Positions 16,948 to 25,120 of a DNA stretch of 64,000 nt are shown in pieces. The notes below the pieces were generated by a model. It was not told where the DNA came from and made no database searches. It saw nothing but the letters and a program-made list of their open reading frames with translations. The stretch spans positions 113,746 to 177,745 of the forward strand of contig CAVXDY010000002.1 in assembly GCA_963760715.1 (NCBI GenBank), written 5' to 3'. Origin of the DNA: CAVXDY01 sp963760715. GTDB taxonomy: Bacteria > Actinomycetota > Thermoleophilia > Miltoncostaeales > Miltoncostaeaceae. Position 1 is the first letter of the stretch; every line of letters begins with the position of its first letter. The translations under genes and the position numbers were made by a program.

Positions 16948-17764
16948 TCAGACCTCGATGTCGAGGCCCAGGTCCAGGGCCGGGGCGGAGTGGGTGAGGG
17001 CCCCCACCGACACCGCGTCAACGCCGCAGGCCGCCGCCGCGCGGGCGCCCGCCAGGGTCATCCCGCCCGATGCCTCCAGCTTCGCCCGGCCGGCGGTGAG
17101 CGCCACGGCCTCGCGCATCGCCTCCGGGCTCATGTTGTCGAGCAGGATCCAGTCGGCGCCCGGCGTCCAGGCCGCGCCGCACGCCCCCCAGGTCGTCGGC
17201 CTCCACCTCCACGATCACGTCCGGGTAGTCGTGCCGGGCGCGGGCCACGGCGTCGGCCAGCTCCGCGCCGGCCAGGGCGAGGTGGTTGTCCTTCACCAGC
17301 ACCCGGTCGTACAGCCCCATCCGGTGGTTCGTGCCGCCCCCCGCCGCGACGGCCGACTTCTCGAGCGCGCGCATCCCCGGCGTGGTCTTGCGCGTGTCGA
17401 GAACCGCCACCGGCGCGCAGGCATCGACGTATGCCGCGGTGAGGGTCGCGACCCCTGACAGGCGGCAGAGCAGGTTGAGCAGGGTGCGCTCGGCGGTCAG
17501 CACCGCCCGGGCCGGGCCCGACAGCTCCGCCACGACCGTGCCGGGGCGCAGGCGCGCGCCGTCGTCGGCGAGCCACCGCCCCTCGATGCCGGTCTGCCGG
17601 CACACCTCCTCGGCCGCCGCGCGGCCGGCCAGCACCCCCTCGGCCCGTGAGACCACACGCGCGACGGCGCTCAGGCCGGCCGGTACGACCGATGCCGAGG
17701 TGATGTCGCCGCGCTCCCCCAGGTCCTCGGCGAGCGCCGCGGCCACCAGCTCCCGGACCGTCAC
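16948..17764 (-). CDS. nadC: Nicotinate-nucleotide pyrophosphorylase (carboxylating), frameshifted
   Basis: Quinolinate phosphoribosyltransferase, the third step from aspartate to NAD. The N-terminal part (ALAEDLGERGDIT, AERTLLNLLCRLSG, LDTRKTTPGMR, GGTNHRMGLYD, LVKDNHL) is canonical up to about residue 205. The expected C-terminus (DWILLDNMSPEAM, SGGMTL, VGALTHSAPALD) continues in the next frame. The coding strand reads GCCGGGCGCC where GCCGGCGCC would keep the frame, one extra G opposite 17159-17161. Corrected, the protein has about 271 residues, normal for NadC. The GTG start overlaps the nadA stop. The pathway is otherwise complete here, so a sequence error is more likely than true loss. 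Confidence 0.85.
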
Positions 17765-18867
17765 GCCAGGGCGAGCATCCGGTCGAGCGCGACCCGGCCC
17801 CAGCGGCGCATGTCCTCATCCACGCGGATCGGGTTCACCAGCTCGCCGGCGGCCAGCGACTCGAGGCACCAGGTGAGCTTCGGCAGGTCGATCCGGTTCA
17901 TGGTCACGCACGGGCAGATGTCCTCCTTGAGGCAGGAGATCCGCTTGTCCGGATGCCGCAGCCGCAGCCGGTTGACGAGGTTCCAGTCGGTGCCGATGAC
18001 GGCCGACGCGCCGGCCGGGAGCTCCTCGCAGCGGCGGATGATGTACTCGGTGCTGCCGTCCTCGTCGGCGGCCTCCACCACGGGCCGCGGGCACTCGGGG
18101 TGCACGATCACCCTCACGCCCGGGTCGGCGGCGCGCGCCTCCTGGATCTGGCGCACGTTGAAGGCCGTGTGCACGTTGCAGAAGCCCTTCCAGAGGATCA
18201 CCCCGGCCTGCCCGAGCGCCTCCGGCGAGAGCCCGCCGAGCTCGGCCTTGCGCGGGTTCCACACCAGCGGCTCGTCGGGGGCCATGCCCAGGCGGCACGC
18301 CGTGTTGCGCCCCAGGTGCTCGTCGGGGAAGAAGAAGACCGCGTCCCCCTCGGACTGTGCCCAGCGGAAGGCCCTCTCGGCGTTGCCGGAGGTGCACACG
18401 GCGCCGCCGTGCTCGCCCACGAACGCCTTCAGGTCGGCCCCGGAGTTCATGTAGGTGAGCGGGATGACGCGCTTTCCGGGCAGCGCGGCCGTCATCTGCG
18501 ACCACGCGTCGCGCACGGTGAAGATGTCGGCGCACTCGGCCAGGTGGCACCCGGCGCCGAGGTCGGGCAGCACGACGGTCTGGTGCGGCGCGCGCAGGAC
18601 GTCGGCCGCCTCGGCCATGAAGTAGACGCCGAGGAACACGACGAGCTCGGCCTCGGTGGCGGCGGCACCGCGCCGGGCGAGCAGGAACGAGTCGCCCGTG
18701 ACGTCGGCGAACGCGATCACGTCGTCGCGCTGGTAGTGGTGCCCCAGGATCACGGCGCGGGAGCCGAGCGCCCGCCGGGCCTCCCAGGCGCGCTCCCAGA
18801 GCTCCTCGTGGGCGCCGACGTCGTTCGGGGGCCGTACGCAGGCCGGCGCGGTGGCGGCGGGGGTCAT
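17761..18867 (-). CDS. nadA: Quinolinate synthase
   Basis: [4Fe-4S] enzyme condensing iminoaspartate with dihydroxyacetone phosphate to quinolinate. The protein has 368 residues. Characteristic segments are ILGHHYQRDD near residue 42, GAGCHLAEC with the first cluster Cys, YMNSGADLKA, CTSGNA, FFFPDEHLGRNTA, WKGFCNVH, VHPECPRPV with the second cluster Cys, and CPCVTMN with the third. The ATG at 18867 overlaps the nadB stop by ATGA. A longer open frame exists upstream but only shadows nadB. The product goes to NadC, whose gene overlaps by GTGA. Confidence 0.94.
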   Translation of the reverse strand: MTPAATAPACVRPPNDVGAHEELWERAWEARRALGSRAVILGHHYQRDDVIAFADVTGDSFLLARRGAAATEAELVVFLGVYFMAEAADVLRAPHQTVVLPDLGAGCHLAECADIFTVRDAWSQMTAALPGKRVIPLTYMNSGADLKAFVGEHGGAVCTSGNAERAFRWAQSEGDAVFFFPDEHLGRNTACRLGMAPDEPLVWNPRKAELGGLSPEALGQAGVILWKGFCNVHTAFNVRQIQEARAADPGVRVIVHPECPRPVVEAADEDGSTEYIIRRCEELPAGASAVIGTDWNLVNRLRLRHPDKRISCLKEDICPCVTMNRIDLPKLTWCLESLAAGELVNPIRVDEDMRRWGRVALDRMLALA

Positions 18868-20438
18868 GCGGCCTCCTTGGCGAGGACGCGGGAGTGCCGC
18901 GCCATCGGGGCGATGGCGTGGGGGGAGCCGCCGACCCAGGCGATCCGCCGGGCCTGGCGAAGGTCGGGACCGGGGTGGTCGCGCCGGAAGTGGGCGCCGC
19001 GGCTCTCGGTGCGCAGGGCCGCCGCCGCGGCGCTGAGCCGCGCGACGAGCAGGAGGTTGTCGGTCTCCGGGTCGGTGCCGTCGGGGAGCGTGGCCAGCAC
19101 CTCGGACGCGTCCTCGAGGCCGTCGGCGTCGCGCTCGACGCCCACGCCGCGCCACATCGCCTCCTGCAGGGCGGCGCGCACCGCGCGGCCGCCGCCGTTC
19201 GCGGGGGGCGGCGACACCGCGGTCGCCGAGGGGCCCTCGGGCCAGTCGTGCGGGTCGTCGGCCAGCGCGCGCACGGCGCCGGAGGCCAGCACCGCGGCCT
19301 CCAGCAGCCCGTTGGAGGCGAGCCGGTTGGCCCCGTGCGCGCCCGTCGCCGCGCACTCGCCCACGGCGAAGAGGCCCGGGACCGTGGTGCGCCCCTCCAT
19401 GTCGGCCAGCGCGCCGCCGACGGCGTAGTGCGCGGCGGGCGTCACCGGGACCGGGTCGCGCGCCAGGTCGAGGCCGTGCTCGGCGCACAGGGCGGCCACG
19501 GTGGGGAAGCGCCGGAGCACCAGCGACGGGTCGAGGTGGCTCATGTCGATGACCACGGGGCGGCCGGTCTCGGCGGCGCGGCGGGCGATGGCGCGGGCCA
19601 CCACGTCGCGCGGGCCCAGCTCGGCCATCGGGTGCTCGTCGAGCATGAAGCGGCGGCCGCCGGCGTCGCGCAGGAACGCGCCCTCGCCGCGCACGGCCTC
19701 GCTCACCAGGGACAGGGGGCTCGGACCCAGCGCCAGCGCCGTGGGATGGAACTGGACCATCTCGAGGTCGGCCAGGGCCGCGCCGGCACGCGCCGCCAGG
19801 GCCGGTCCGTCGGCGGTGGCGCCCGGGGGGTTGGTCGTGAACGGGTAGAGCTGCCCGGCGCCCCCGGCCGCCAGGGTCACGGCCCGGGCCCGCCGTACTC
19901 GCTCGACGCCGTCGCGCCCGACGGTGCGCAGGCCGGTGACGCGGCCGTCGCGCACGAGCACCTCCAGGGCGCGCTCGCCCTCGGCGAGCTCGATGCGCGG
20001 GTCGGCCCGCACGGCCGCCGTGAGCGCGGCGACGATGTGCGCCCCGGTGGAGTCGCCGCCGGCGTGCACCACGCGCGAGGCCGAGTGTGCCCCCTCGCGG
20101 CCGAGGCTCAGGCCTCCGCCGTCCCGGTCGAACGCCACGCCCCGGGCGAGGAGGACCGCGATCTGGGCGGGCCCCTCCCGGCAGATGCCGGCGGCCGCGT
20201 CCACGTCGCACAGGCCGGCGCCGGCCCGGAGCGTGTCGGCGAGGTGGGCCTCCACCGAGTCGCCCCCGTCCAGCGCGGCGGCGATGCCCCCCTGGGCACG
20301 ACGCGTGCTGCCCTCGCCGACCTCTGCCTTGGTGACCACGATCACCGGCCCCTGCTCGGCGGCGCCCAGGGCCACCAGGCATCCGGCGATGCCGGTGCCG
20401 ACGACGATGACGGGATCCTGATCGTGCGGGTTCGGCAC
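18864..20438 (-). CDS. nadB: L-aspartate oxidase
   Basis: FAD flavoprotein oxidising L-aspartate to iminoaspartate, the first step of de novo NAD synthesis. The 524 residues are of family length. It has the N-terminal dinucleotide-binding motif VVGTGIAGCLVALGA, STRRAQGGIAAA, the fumarate-reductase-like active-site region (MVQFHPTAL, AVRGEGAFL), and the C-terminal FAD signature HGANRLASNGLLEA. A GGAG ribosome-binding site lies about 8 bases before the GTG at 20438. It is the first gene of nadB-nadA-nadC, and an inverted repeat at 20440-20461 covers its translation start region and may be an operator. Confidence 0.93.
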   Translation of the reverse strand: MPNPHDQDPVIVVGTGIAGCLVALGAAEQGPVIVVTKAEVGEGSTRRAQGGIAAALDGGDSVEAHLADTLRAGAGLCDVDAAAGICREGPAQIAVLLARGVAFDRDGGGLSLGREGAHSASRVVHAGGDSTGAHIVAALTAAVRADPRIELAEGERALEVLVRDGRVTGLRTVGRDGVERVRRARAVTLAAGGAGQLYPFTTNPPGATADGPALAARAGAALADLEMVQFHPTALALGPSPLSLVSEAVRGEGAFLRDAGGRRFMLDEHPMAELGPRDVVARAIARRAAETGRPVVIDMSHLDPSLVLRRFPTVAALCAEHGLDLARDPVPVTPAAHYAVGGALADMEGRTTVPGLFAVGECAATGAHGANRLASNGLLEAAVLASGAVRALADDPHDWPEGPSATAVSPPPANGGGRAVRAALQEAMWRGVGVERDADGLEDASEVLATLPDGTDPETDNLLLVARLSAAAAALRTESRGAHFRRDHPGPDLRQARRIAWVGGSPHAIAPMARHSRVLAKEAA

Positions 20439-20439
20439 C

Positions 20440-20461
20440 TTTACGTCTCCAAGACAGTAAA
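20440..20461. promoter_or_regulatory. Inverted repeat upstream of nadB, candidate operator
   Basis: The plus strand reads TTTACGTC, then five bases TCCAA, then GACAGTAAA. The arms are complementary apart from one extra base in the right arm. The repeat covers the nadB ribosome-binding site and, on the minus strand, a TACTGT hexamer that could be its -10 box. This placement suits a repressor of NAD synthesis. I cannot name the factor; the sequence does not clearly match known NiaR or NrtR sites. Confidence 0.4.
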
Positions 20462-20520
20462 CCGGAAAGGGAATTGGTGTCGTAATGACAATAGCGAAGG
20501 GGGAGGCGGCCCGCCGCGGC

Positions 20521-20526
20521 TACACT
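20521..20526 (+). promoter_or_regulatory. Leaderless-type -10 box for hisC-aroF
   Basis: TACACT ends 7 bases before the GTG at 20534 with no Shine-Dalgarno sequence between. The hexamer is the same as that before the HAD gene, at the same distance from the start codon. Confidence 0.5.
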
Positions 20527-20533
20527 GGCCGCT

Positions 20534-21676
20534 GTGAGCATTCGCACATCGCCCCGTCTGGAGGGCATCCCGCGCTACGAGCCGGGCCTCACCACGGCCG
20601 AGGTGCTGGCGCGCTTCGGGCTCGATCGCGCGGTCAGGCTGGCGTCGAACGAGAGCCCCTTCCCGCCGCTTCCGCAGGTTGCCGCGGTCATCGCCGCGGG
20701 CCTCAACGGCCTCAACCGGTATCCCGATCCCCCCGCGCGGGCCCTGCGGCGCGCGCTCGCCGAGCGGCACGGGGTGGGCCCGGATGAGGTCGTGGTGGGC
20801 AACGGCTCCTGCGAGCTGATCCTGCTGGCGGGACAGGCGCTGCTCGACCCCGGGACGACCGTCGTCCACGCCGACCCCTCCTTCGCGCTCTACCCGCACC
20901 TGGCCGCCGCGGCGGGGGGCGAGGCCCTGGCCGTCCCGCTGGCCGCCGACGACGGGCACGACCTGGACGCCATGGCGGCGGCGATCGACGAGCGCACGCG
21001 CCTCGTGATCGTGTGCAACCCCAACAACCCCACGGGCGTCTACCGCGCGCCCGAGGAGATCGAGGCGTTCCTGGACGCGCTGCCCGAGGACCTGGCGGTG
21101 ATGATCGACGAGGCCTACTTCGACTTCGTGGACCGTCCCGACGCCGGCCGCACGATGTCGCTGGCCCGCTCGCGCCCCAACCTCCTGGTGCTGCGCACGT
21201 TCAGCAAGGCCCACGGGCTGTGCGGCCTGCGCGTGGGCTACGGCGTGGGCTCGGCCGCGTGGGTGGCGGCCATCGACAAGGTGCGCCAGCCCTTCAACAC
21301 CAACGCCCTCGCGCAGGCGGCCGCCCTGGAGAGCCTGCGCCACCCCGCCGAGCTCGACCGCCGCGTGCGGGAGGTGGTCTCCGAGCGCTCGCGCATGGAG
21401 CGGGCCCTCGCCGAGACCGGATGGGGCTTTACCCCCAGCCGGGCCAACTTTATCCTGGTGCGGCCGGACTCCGATCCGGTCGCCGGTTCTCCAGGTGTCC
21501 ACGAGCAGCTCCTGCGCCACGGCGTGATCGTGCGCGACGGCGCCGCGCTCGGGTGCCCCGGGCGCCTGAGGGTCTCCATCGGGACCCCGGAGGAGAACGC
21601 GGTGTTCCTGTCGGCGCGTGCGCTCGTCGCCCGCCCGTCCCCCCGTGAGAATCGACCCGAACGGACAAGGCCATGA
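20534..21676 (+). CDS. hisC: Histidinol-phosphate / aromatic aminotransferase family protein
   Basis: PLP-dependent fold-type I aminotransferase of 380 residues. Motifs are LASNESPF near residue 36, NPNNPTG with the Asn contacting PLP, DEAYFDF with the Asp that pairs with the pyridine nitrogen, the Schiff-base Lys in TFSKAHGL, and LRVGYG. The sequence class is HisC. No other his gene is nearby, whereas aroF overlaps its stop by ATGA and tyrA follows. It may therefore serve, alone or in addition, as the aminotransferase for prephenate, phenylpyruvate or hydroxyphenylpyruvate. The start is a GTG 7 bases after a TACACT box. Confidence 0.85.
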   Translation: MSIRTSPRLEGIPRYEPGLTTAEVLARFGLDRAVRLASNESPFPPLPQVAAVIAAGLNGLNRYPDPPARALRRALAERHGVGPDEVVVGNGSCELILLAGQALLDPGTTVVHADPSFALYPHLAAAAGGEALAVPLAADDGHDLDAMAAAIDERTRLVIVCNPNNPTGVYRAPEEIEAFLDALPEDLAVMIDEAYFDFVDRPDAGRTMSLARSRPNLLVLRTFSKAHGLCGLRVGYGVGSAAWVAAIDKVRQPFNTNALAQAAALESLRHPAELDRRVREVVSERSRMERALAETGWGFTPSRANFILVRPDSDPVAGSPGVHEQLLRHGVIVRDGAALGCPGRLRVSIGTPEENAVFLSARALVARPSPRENRPERTRP

Positions 21677-22719
21677 TGATCGTGATGCAGCAGGGCGCCA
21701 CCGAGGAGCAGGTGCTCCACGTGATCGAGCGCATCCAGCAGGCGGGCGCCCGCGCCCATCCCTCGCGCGGCGAGTTCGTCACGGTCATCGGCGCGATCGG
21801 CGACGACCGCCAGATCGTCGCCCAGCTCCAGCTCGAGGGGGAGCCCGGGGTCGAGAAGGTCGTCCCGATCCTGAAGCCGTACAAGCTCGTGTCGAGCGAC
21901 TTCCGCGGCAGCGATGCCACGGTGGACGTCGCCGGCCGGCGCATCGGCGGCGGGTTCTTCGGCCTCATCGCGGGGCCCTGCGCCGTGGAGTCGCGCGAGC
22001 AGACGCTGGCCTCCGCCCGCGCCTGCAAGGCGGCCGGCGCGACCCACCTGCGCGGCGGCGCCTACAAGCCCCGCACCTCGCCCTACGCCTTCTCGGGCCT
22101 GGGCAAGCCCGGCCTGGAGATCCTGGCCGAGGCGCGCGAGGAGACCGGCCTGCCGATCGTGACCGAGGTCATGGACCCGCGGCAGCTCGAGGACGTGCTC
22201 GAGGTGGCCGACATGATCCAGCTCGGCGCCCGCAACATGCAGAACTTCGACCTGCTGCGCGAGGTGGGCCGCACCGGCACGCCGGTGCTGCTGAAGCGCG
22301 GGATGTCCGCCACGATCGAGGAGTGGCTGCTGTCGGCCGAGTACATCGCCCGCGAGGGCAACGCCGACATCGTCCTCTGCGAGCGGGGCATCCGCACCTT
22401 CGAGACGGCCTACCGCTCGACGCTCGACATCTCGGCGGTGCCGGTGGTGAAGAGCCAGGCGAGCCTGCCGGTGATCGTCGACCCGTCGCACGCGGCGGGC
22501 AAGCGCGACCTGATCCTGCCGATGGCCCGGGCGGCCGTCGTGGCCGGCGCCGACGGCCTGATCGTCGAGGTGCACCCGGCCCCGGAGACCGCCCTCTGCG
22601 ACGGGCCGCAGGCCCTCCACGCCGAGACCTTCGGCGCCTGGGTGGCGGACGTGCGCCGCTGCATCGACCTGATGGGCAAGGTGCTCGCCGGCGACGACGC
22701 GCCGGTGGCCGTCGCCTAG
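21673..22719 (+). CDS. aroF: 3-deoxy-7-phosphoheptulonate synthase (type I-beta)
   Basis: DAHP synthase, joining phosphoenolpyruvate and erythrose-4-phosphate as the first shikimate step. Residues 1-70 form the ferredoxin-like (ACT-type) N-terminal domain of the I-beta class, which mediates feedback control in relatives. The KDO8P-synthase-like barrel follows: AGPCAVES with the metal Cys, GGAYKPRTSPYAF, LLKRGMSAT, LCERGIRTFE, and VDPSHAAGKRD with the metal His, 348 residues in all. The ATG overlaps the hisC stop. Its TAG stop is the exact insertion point of the MITE at 22719-22877, and the product is not altered by it. Confidence 0.94.
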   Translation: MMIVMQQGATEEQVLHVIERIQQAGARAHPSRGEFVTVIGAIGDDRQIVAQLQLEGEPGVEKVVPILKPYKLVSSDFRGSDATVDVAGRRIGGGFFGLIAGPCAVESREQTLASARACKAAGATHLRGGAYKPRTSPYAFSGLGKPGLEILAEAREETGLPIVTEVMDPRQLEDVLEVADMIQLGARNMQNFDLLREVGRTGTPVLLKRGMSATIEEWLLSAEYIAREGNADIVLCERGIRTFETAYRSTLDISAVPVVKSQASLPVIVDPSHAAGKRDLILPMARAAVVAGADGLIVEVHPAPETALCDGPQALHAETFGAWVADVRRCIDLMGKVLAGDDAPVAVA

Positions 22720-22877
22720 TGTCGTGAGTCGCTGGTTCGTATGCGGTTCCCGAGCGAATCTCCGGCGAGACGAGGACGCAGATCTCCCGCAATATCGGGA
22801 ATATCGTGGGAGTCGAGGACGCTGTATCGCGATGAGATGCAGCCGGGAACTGCCACGTAATTAGTGACTCAGGACAC
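22719..22877. mobile_element. 159-bp MITE-like element with terminal inverted repeats flanked by TA
   Basis: Left end GTGTCGTGAGTC (22719-22730) and right end GACTCAGGACAC (22866-22877) are inverted repeats matching at 11 of 12 positions. Each end is bordered by TA (22717-22718 and 22878-22879), so both junctions read CTAG. Excising the element and one TA restores aroF ending GCC TAG with a tyrA ATG 7 bases later, as expected for a tight operon. TA duplication at CTAG targets is characteristic of IS630/Tc1-mariner elements, so this looks like a non-autonomous derivative. The interior is visibly AT-richer than the genes, carries a short direct repeat (AATATCG twice) and has no ORF. Confidence 0.75.
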
Positions 22878-22887
22878 TAGGCCCCCG

Positions 22888-23964
22888 ATGGGCCCGGTCG
22901 CCATCGTCGGCGTCGGGCTCATGGGCGGCTCGCTCGGCCTGGCGCTCCGCGGACGCGACGTCCGCGGCGTCGACCCCGATCTCCGCGCCCTCGCGACCGC
23001 GCTCGAGATGGGCGCGATCTCCGAGGCCGCCGGGTCGCTGGAGGAAGCGGCTGCGGGGGCCGACGCGGTCGTCCTGGCGGCCCCGGTGCCGACACTCGCC
23101 GGGCTGGCCCTGCGCGCCCTGGAGGCCAGCGGCCCGTCGTGCGTCGTGACCGACCTGGGCTCGGCCAAGTCGGAGGTCATGGAGGCGATGGGCCCGGAGG
23201 GGCGCGAGCGGTTCATCGGCGGCCACCCGGTGTGCGGCGCCGAGCGGAGCGGCGTGGCCTTCGCCCGGGAGGGGCTCTTCCGCGACGCCACCTGGTTCCT
23301 GACCCCCGGGCCCGAGGCCCGGCCGGAGCTGTTCGGGCGCCTGCACGGCCTCGTCGCGTCGGTCGGCGCGCGGCCCACGGCCATCGACGCGCGCGTCCAC
23401 GACCGCCTGATGGCGCTCGTCTCCCACCTGCCCCACGTCCTCGCGGGGGCCCTGATCAACCAGGCCGCGGACACGGCCTTCGAGGGGCGCGAGGCGCTGC
23501 GCTCGGCCGGGCCGTCGTTCGGCGACCTGACGCGGGTCGCGGGATCCAACCCGCCGCTCTGGGCCGACATCCTGCTGGCGAACCGGGAGGCCGTGCTCGA
23601 GGCCCTGCGCGGCTACACCGGGCGGCTCGACGAGGTGGGGCGGGCGCTGGAGCGCGGGGACCGCGACTGGCTGCTGGGCTTCGTGGGCGAGGCCGGAGCC
23701 GCCAAGGACCGGATCCGCCGGATCGACCGCGAGGGCGGTGCGCCCGCCCGCGTCGTCGTGGTCGTACCGAACCGGCCGGGCGCGATCTCCGAGATCGCCA
23801 CGGCCCTCGGCCACGCCCACATCAACATCGAGGACCTCCAGCTCCGGCCCGGCCCCCCGGAGGGCGAGGGCGAGCTGGAGCTGGCGCTCGAGGGCCCCGA
23901 GGCCGCGCGCGAGGCCGTGCGCCTCGTGGGCGAGCGGGGCTACCGGGCGCGCGAGATCCCCTGA
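22888..23964 (+). CDS. tyrA: Prephenate dehydrogenase with C-terminal ACT domain
   Basis: NAD(P)-dependent oxidative decarboxylation of prephenate to 4-hydroxyphenylpyruvate for tyrosine. The 358 residues start with the Rossmann motif VAIVGVGLMGGSLG. GGHPVCGAERSG contains the conserved catalytic-region His, and SHLPHV the second His. From about residue 285 an ACT domain (VVPNRPGAISEIATAL, INIEDLQL) suggests feedback by tyrosine. I chose the ATG at 22888; an in-frame GTG at 22864 lies inside the MITE right end and would add eight residues of element sequence. The element separates the gene from aroF, so coupling between them may be weakened. Confidence 0.9.
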   Translation: MGPVAIVGVGLMGGSLGLALRGRDVRGVDPDLRALATALEMGAISEAAGSLEEAAAGADAVVLAAPVPTLAGLALRALEASGPSCVVTDLGSAKSEVMEAMGPEGRERFIGGHPVCGAERSGVAFAREGLFRDATWFLTPGPEARPELFGRLHGLVASVGARPTAIDARVHDRLMALVSHLPHVLAGALINQAADTAFEGREALRSAGPSFGDLTRVAGSNPPLWADILLANREAVLEALRGYTGRLDEVGRALERGDRDWLLGFVGEAGAAKDRIRRIDREGGAPARVVVVVPNRPGAISEIATALGHAHINIEDLQLRPGPPEGEGELELALEGPEAAREAVRLVGERGYRAREIP

Positions 23965-24042
23965 GGGCGCTGCCCCGGCGCTGATGCCCCGGCCTCGGAT
24001 GCCGATGCATCGGGTGACAGCGTCTCCCGGAAGGACAGCCTC

Positions 24043-24213
24043 ATGCGCGCACTCCGCATCGCGGCGCTCCTCGGCGCCGGCATCGCCGCCGTCTCGGTCT
24101 CGGTCGCCTCCGCCCGCCCGTGGCGCCACAGGACCGCGGGCCCGGCGGACGACGACTACACCCCGGACCTCGGCGAGTTCACCATCTGGCCGCCCCCGCC
24201 CGCGGCGCGCTGA
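24043..24213 (+). CDS. Small secreted hypothetical protein, 56 residues
   Basis: An ATG with AAGGA seven bases upstream opens a 56-codon frame. The N-terminus MRALRIAALLGAGIAAVSVSVASA looks like a Sec signal peptide with an Ala-x-Ala cleavage site near residue 24. The mature part would be about 32 residues, with an acidic middle (ADDDYTPDLGEF) and a Pro-rich end (WPPPPAAR). I do not recognise a family. It follows tyrA by 78 bases, and its stop lies 2 bases from that of the convergent hydrolase gene. The ribosome-binding site, signal peptide and clean fit between neighbours support it, but its size leaves some doubt. Confidence 0.5.
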   Translation: MRALRIAALLGAGIAAVSVSVASARPWRHRTAGPADDDYTPDLGEFTIWPPPPAAR

Positions 24214-24215
24214 AC

Positions 24216-25046
24216 TCAGCGTTCGGTAAGAAGCTCCAGCACCTCGCGCGAGAGCGCCCCGCCGCGCCAGGCGAGCGGCGACTCGCCCTCGCCCTCCACC
24301 ACCAGGCGCGCGCCGGGGATGCGTGCCGCGTACTCCCGGGCCACGGCCAGGGGGTGATCGGGGTCGACCTCGTCGCGGCTCCCCACGATGAGCGCCGGCA
24401 CGGCGAGGCCCTCGAGCGCGCCCATCCCGTCGAAGGCGGCGGTGCGGGGGATGCCGCGGAGCGCGTCGGCCACGGCCGCGGGGTGCGCGTGCCGGGCCAG
24501 GCGCTGCCGGATGACGGAGCGCGCGGTCGCGCGCCACCGCTCGCTCATCGAGAGGGGCTCGAGCGCGGCCAGGAAGCCGTCCGGACCGCCGCGCAGCAGC
24601 CCGTCCGCCAGGGCGTCCCAGCGGTCCAGGTCCCGGCTCGGGCGGCCGAGGTGCGCGGGGGTCACCACGGCCACGGCGGAGACCCGCTCCGGGTGCCGCA
24701 GCGCGAGCGCGACCGCCGTGGCCGAGCCCATCGACTGGCCCACGAGCGCCGCGCGCTCGACTCCCTGGGCGTCGAGCACCGCGAGCGCGTCGGCCACCAG
24801 CTCGTCGTAGGTGTAGTCGCCCGGCCCGCCGGCGGGCGACGAGAGCCCGTGGCCCCGGGCGTCGAAGGCGATGACGCGGTGCCCGGCGCGCTCGATGGCG
24901 CGCGAGCCGTGCACCACGTACCGGCGGGTCGCCGTGAGGCCGTGCAGCAGGAGCACCGCCGGCCCCGCCCCCGACGCCTCGCCGGCGAGGGTCACCGGGC
25001 CGCGGACCACCTCGAGCGGCTCGGGCGCCCCGGCCTCCGTCGTCAT
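24216..25046 (-). CDS. Alpha/beta hydrolase fold protein
   Basis: 276-residue alpha/beta hydrolase. The oxyanion-hole region is LLLHGLTAT near residue 33, the nucleophile elbow GQSMGS near residue 103, and the acid position is probably the Asp in VGSRDEVDP. Where family members have the catalytic His (a pattern like GxGHSP), this protein reads GEGESP, Glu in place of His. No other late His fits. It may be inactive as a classical hydrolase or have shifted chemistry. It is transcribed against its neighbours and shows no operon partners, so no substrate is suggested. Confidence 0.8.
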   Translation of the reverse strand: MTTEAGAPEPLEVVRGPVTLAGEASGAGPAVLLLHGLTATRRYVVHGSRAIERAGHRVIAFDARGHGLSSPAGGPGDYTYDELVADALAVLDAQGVERAALVGQSMGSATAVALALRHPERVSAVAVVTPAHLGRPSRDLDRWDALADGLLRGGPDGFLAALEPLSMSERWRATARSVIRQRLARHAHPAAVADALRGIPRTAAFDGMGALEGLAVPALIVGSRDEVDPDHPLAVAREYAARIPGARLVVEGEGESPLAWRGGALSREVLELLTER

Positions 25047-25120
25047 GCCCGGCAGGCTACGCCGTCGGCCGGCCCGGCCATCCCGGGGACCGGCGCCCGG
25101 AGGTGTGGTGTTATCCCGGG

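Noticed and set aside
17761..20568. 935-codon minus-strand frame as an N-terminally extended NadA
   Set aside because: Only the last 368 codons are NadA. The upstream part lies over nadB in another frame and is low-complexity.
22864..22887. GTG at 22864 as the tyrA start
   Set aside because: Its first codons come from the right terminal repeat of the MITE. The ATG at 22888 begins at the conserved Rossmann strand and is 7 bases from the restored aroF stop.
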